The notes under the pieces: model-generated
Database searches by the model: none
The model's input: the letters and a program-made list of their open reading frames with translations, nothing else
What the model was told of the DNA's origin: nothing
Part shown: piece after piece, positions 24,124 to 26,009 of the stretch
Position numbering within the stretch: the first letter of the stretch is position 1
How the letters are laid out: each line of letters opens with the position of its first letter
Assembly: GCA_050186055.1 (NCBI GenBank)
Contig: JBFWYV010000031.1
Span: 1-26,009 of the forward strand
Direction of reading: 5' to 3'
DNA length: 26,009 bases
Origin: CAMDPA01 sp050186055
GTDB taxonomy: Bacteria; Pseudomonadota; Alphaproteobacteria; Rhizobiales; Hyphomicrobiaceae
Position numbers and translations under genes: made by a program

Positions 24124-25008
24124 ATGGCAGGGCTTACGCCCACGATCGGCTTCGAACCGCAACGCCCCGTGCTGGACCTGTCCGGCCCGAAGCTGCGCGC
24201 TGCGTTTGAAACGCTGGCCAACGCCTCCGAGCGCGTCGGCGGCCTCGAACGTTTCGCCGAGGCCGTCAAACTCAAGGCCGGCGCGTTTCATCAGCGTCTG
24301 GGCGAAGGCCGCGCTGCGAACCTGGACCGGCCCGATTTCGAAGAGCTCGTGCTGTTGATGGCCACGGTTCGGCGGCGCATTGGACCGCTGTTCGAGCGAA
24401 GCGGCTGGCCCGGCCTGCGCGCGGCGATCAATGATCTTCTCGAAGGCGCCCACGATACAGCGACGGCCGACCGGCGGATCGCCAGGTTCGAAAGTGCGCT
24501 CTGCACGCCGGGCGGACGCCTTGCCAGAGGCGAAACGCCAGGCCCGCGCCAGACCCGCTTCCTGCGCGATCTCGCCGCCGAGATCCTGCACAACGTTCTG
24601 CCCGAGCACTATCCCCTCATGCACCGCTGGGTCTGGGATGCCAACACGAATACCGGCGCGCTCCGCGAGATCTGGCATGGCGACAACGTCGATGCCATGG
24701 TGATCGACGTCCCCGACGGCTACGAGACGTTTTTGATGCTGCGCGAGGAGCTGTCCCAGTTCCTTGCCGAGAACGGTGTATTCCGCGACATGCTCTGGCA
24801 CGTCGATCTGCTGCTGGCGCAGGTCTACGCCACTTACATCAACGCGCAGGGCGGCGCCTGGCTGAAGACGGATTTCGGCAGCGAGTCCGATCCGCTCGAG
24901 CACACACTCCGCATCGTCGGTCTCGACCGCGTCACCGGCAAGCCCGGCAAGGACAAAACCCTCGATGGCAGCGCCGACACGCTGTCCGATCCGAAACTGC
25001 TCTCCTGA
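24124..25008 (+). CDS. shdrH: sHdrH, conserved hypothetical protein of the sHdr operon
   Basis: This 294-residue protein, by place and size, is the conserved hypothetical that sits between shdrA and shdrC2 in sHdr clusters. It has no iron-sulfur motifs and few cysteines. It has no signal peptide or membrane helix, so it is cytoplasmic. It is mostly helical in appearance, with arginine- and leucine-rich stretches and a conserved-looking block around HRWVWDANTNTGALREIWHG (about 173-192). The start could be GTG at 24109, overlapping the shdrA stop by 4 bp, or ATG at 24124; the second is listed because neither has a decisive ribosome site and ATG is favoured. Function is not established. The gap to shdrC2 is 12 bp, so it is clearly part of the operon. 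Confidence 0.82.
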   Translation: MAGLTPTIGFEPQRPVLDLSGPKLRAAFETLANASERVGGLERFAEAVKLKAGAFHQRLGEGRAANLDRPDFEELVLLMATVRRRIGPLFERSGWPGLRAAINDLLEGAHDTATADRRIARFESALCTPGGRLARGETPGPRQTRFLRDLAAEILHNVLPEHYPLMHRWVWDANTNTGALREIWHGDNVDAMVIDVPDGYETFLMLREELSQFLAENGVFRDMLWHVDLLLAQVYATYINAQGGAWLKTDFGSESDPLEHTLRIVGLDRVTGKPGKDKTLDGSADTLSDPKLLS

Positions 25009-25020
25009 GGACGGCAGCCT

Positions 25021-25812
25021 ATGCCCATCCATGAAAAGTCGCTGATCCGGCCGGAGAACCTGAAGACGCATGAGCACTTGACGCTCGACGGCATCGACGT
25101 CTCCGGACACTGGTCGACCTTCATCGAATCGCGCGTCATCACCGACTACAACGAGACAATGCAGGACGAGATCGCCGCACTGCCGGGCGGCGAGTTCATC
25201 CATCGCTGCTGGCAATGCGGATCGTGCACCAACTCCTGCACCGTCAACGCCATAGAGCCGCGCTTCAACCCGCGCTACTGGATCTACCTGATCCGTACCG
25301 GCATGGAATCGGAGCTGCTGCGCGACAAGGACATCATCTGGCAGTGCGTTTCGTGCAACAAATGCACATACGCATGCCCCCGCGACGTCTTCCCCGAAGG
25401 CGTCATGAAAGCCACGGCCCATTGGCTCGAGCTCAAGGGGCACACGGCAAAGTCGCCCTCGATGGTGTTCGATGAGATCTTCACCGAACAGATCGTCGAA
25501 CATGGCAAGATCGAGGACAGCAAGATCCTGCTGACCTTCCTCAATCGCACCAGGCAGCCGCTGATGCAGGACTGGCTGCTTCAGATCGTCTTCAACATCG
25601 CCCGCAAGCTCCCGTTTTTGTGGGGGATCAGGAGCGCGCTGGCGTTCGTGTTCCCGCCCCGCACACGCGGCTGGAAGCGAGCACAAGCGGCGATCTCCGA
25701 CTACATCGTGGAGGTGGAGGAGAACAACAAGCGGGCGGTGGCCGAAGCCGCAGGGCGGCCGGTCGCCGCCAATGCCAATGAACCGCAGCACAGGCTCCAC
25801 GCCGCGGAATGA
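25021..25812 (+). CDS. shdrC2: sHdrC2, second iron-sulfur subunit of the sHdr complex
   Basis: This 263-residue HdrC-like protein has two [4Fe-4S] motifs: CWQCGSCTNSCTVN (Cys63, 66, 69, 73) and CVSCNKCTYACPRD (Cys109, 112, 115, 119). The first has threonine after the last cysteine, where ferredoxins normally have proline; this variant also occurs in other HdrC proteins. The C-terminal half is helical and basic (PPRTRGWKRAQ), then turns glutamate-rich. GAGGA precedes the ATG by about 9 nt. It pairs with the following shdrB2, and C2-B2 are believed to form the second electron branch. A hairpin lies in the 69-bp gap to shdrB2. Confidence 0.92.
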   Translation: MPIHEKSLIRPENLKTHEHLTLDGIDVSGHWSTFIESRVITDYNETMQDEIAALPGGEFIHRCWQCGSCTNSCTVNAIEPRFNPRYWIYLIRTGMESELLRDKDIIWQCVSCNKCTYACPRDVFPEGVMKATAHWLELKGHTAKSPSMVFDEIFTEQIVEHGKIEDSKILLTFLNRTRQPLMQDWLLQIVFNIARKLPFLWGIRSALAFVFPPRTRGWKRAQAAISDYIVEVEENNKRAVAEAAGRPVAANANEPQHRLHAAE

Positions 25813-25820
25813 TCAACCGG

Positions 25821-25847
25821 TGAATTGGGCGCACAACGCCCGGTTCA
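25821..25847 (+). promoter_or_regulatory. Hairpin between shdrC2 and shdrB2
   Basis: TGAATTGGGCG, loop CACAA, CGCCCGGTTCA form an 11-bp RNA stem that is continuous if two G-U pairs are allowed. The two U positions pair with G rather than being mismatches, which suggests RNA-level rather than DNA-level function. No T-run follows. Confidence 0.45.
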
Positions 25848-25881
25848 CTTGCACGGAACGAACGACATAGAGCGGGAAGCG

Positions 25882-26009
25882 ATGGTCGACATTACCGAGA
25901 GAGCCAGAAAGCTGCGCGAGGTCGCCTACTATCCGGGCTGCGCGCTGGAGGGCTCGGGCAACGGCTACGACGTGTCCACCCGGGCGGTGGCCAGCAAGCT
26001 CGGATTGAA
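25882..26009 (+). CDS. shdrB2: sHdrB2, 5' part only, runs off the window
   Basis: The first 42 residues of an HdrB-type subunit are visible. The CCG-domain opening motif YYPGCALEG (Cys20) is exactly the start of an N-terminal CCG domain as in HdrB. It follows shdrC2, as in the standard sHdr gene order. The ATG at 25882 is preceded by a purine-rich AGCGGGAAGCG. The rest, including the CCG cysteines, lies beyond position 26009. Confidence 0.85.
   Translation, partial: MVDITERARKLREVAYYPGCALEGSGNGYDVSTRAVASKLGL

Noticed and set aside
23956..25800. 614-residue open frame antisense to shdrH and shdrC2.
   Set aside because: It mirrors genuine sHdr genes with intact cysteine motifs on the + strand; its composition is typical of a shadow frame.

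Overview
The window is GC-rich and has dense coding, long antisense open frames caused by high GC, and genes in tight, often overlapping strings. It most resembles a member of the Hyphomicrobiales (Alphaproteobacteria). The best indicator is a sulfur-oxidation locus of the sHdr type (sulfur-oxidising heterodisulfide-reductase-like complex) next to a lipoate-assembly gene set, the arrangement known from Hyphomicrobium. I cannot name the genus from sequence alone.

Layout. Positions 1-8000 are housekeeping genes on the + strand: the 3' part of an ABC1/AarF/UbiB kinase-like gene, a 543-bp spacer with one possible tiny membrane protein, murJ (lipid II flippase), a TerB/DnaJ-domain protein abutting an AmpD-like N-acetylmuramoyl-L-alanine amidase, and ileS. 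Facing ileS tail to tail, with 2 bp between the stop codons, is a 6.3-kb gene on the - strand. It encodes a complete single-module reducing type I polyketide synthase (KS-AT-DH-ER-KR-ACP) that starts at TTG.

Positions 14.4-19.5 kb (+ strand) form a lipoate-assembly operon. It holds two radical-SAM proteins of the LipS1/LipS2 type, a small membrane-anchored DM13-domain protein, a fused lipoate-protein ligase of the sLpl(AB) type, and a class-I glutamine-amidotransferase-like protein whose nucleophilic cysteine position is occupied by glycine. Between the second radical-SAM gene and the DM13 gene lie two palindromic repeats of 76 bp each, at least one of which looks like a MITE.

Positions 19.7 kb to the end (+ strand) form the sHdr operon: dsrE (DsrE3C-like), shdrC1, an intruding VOC/glyoxalase-fold gene, shdrB1, shdrA, shdrH (the conserved hypothetical), shdrC2, and the first 128 bp of shdrB2, which runs off the window. 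The lipoate-binding protein LbpA expected downstream is not in view.

In the established model, DsrE/TusA-type proteins deliver sulfane sulfur to a cytoplasmic sHdr complex. That complex oxidises it towards sulfite and passes electrons to the lipoyl group of LbpA, which is built by sLpl and LipS1/LipS2. The less expected parts here are the VOC gene inside shdr, the DM13 gene and the degenerate amidotransferase inside the lip operon, the polyketide synthase divergent from lip, and the RNA-level structures. The most striking of these is a mirrored array of 7-bp repeats filling the dsrE-shdrC1 gap. A 10-bp motif shared by the two sulfur-locus promoter regions may be a common operator.
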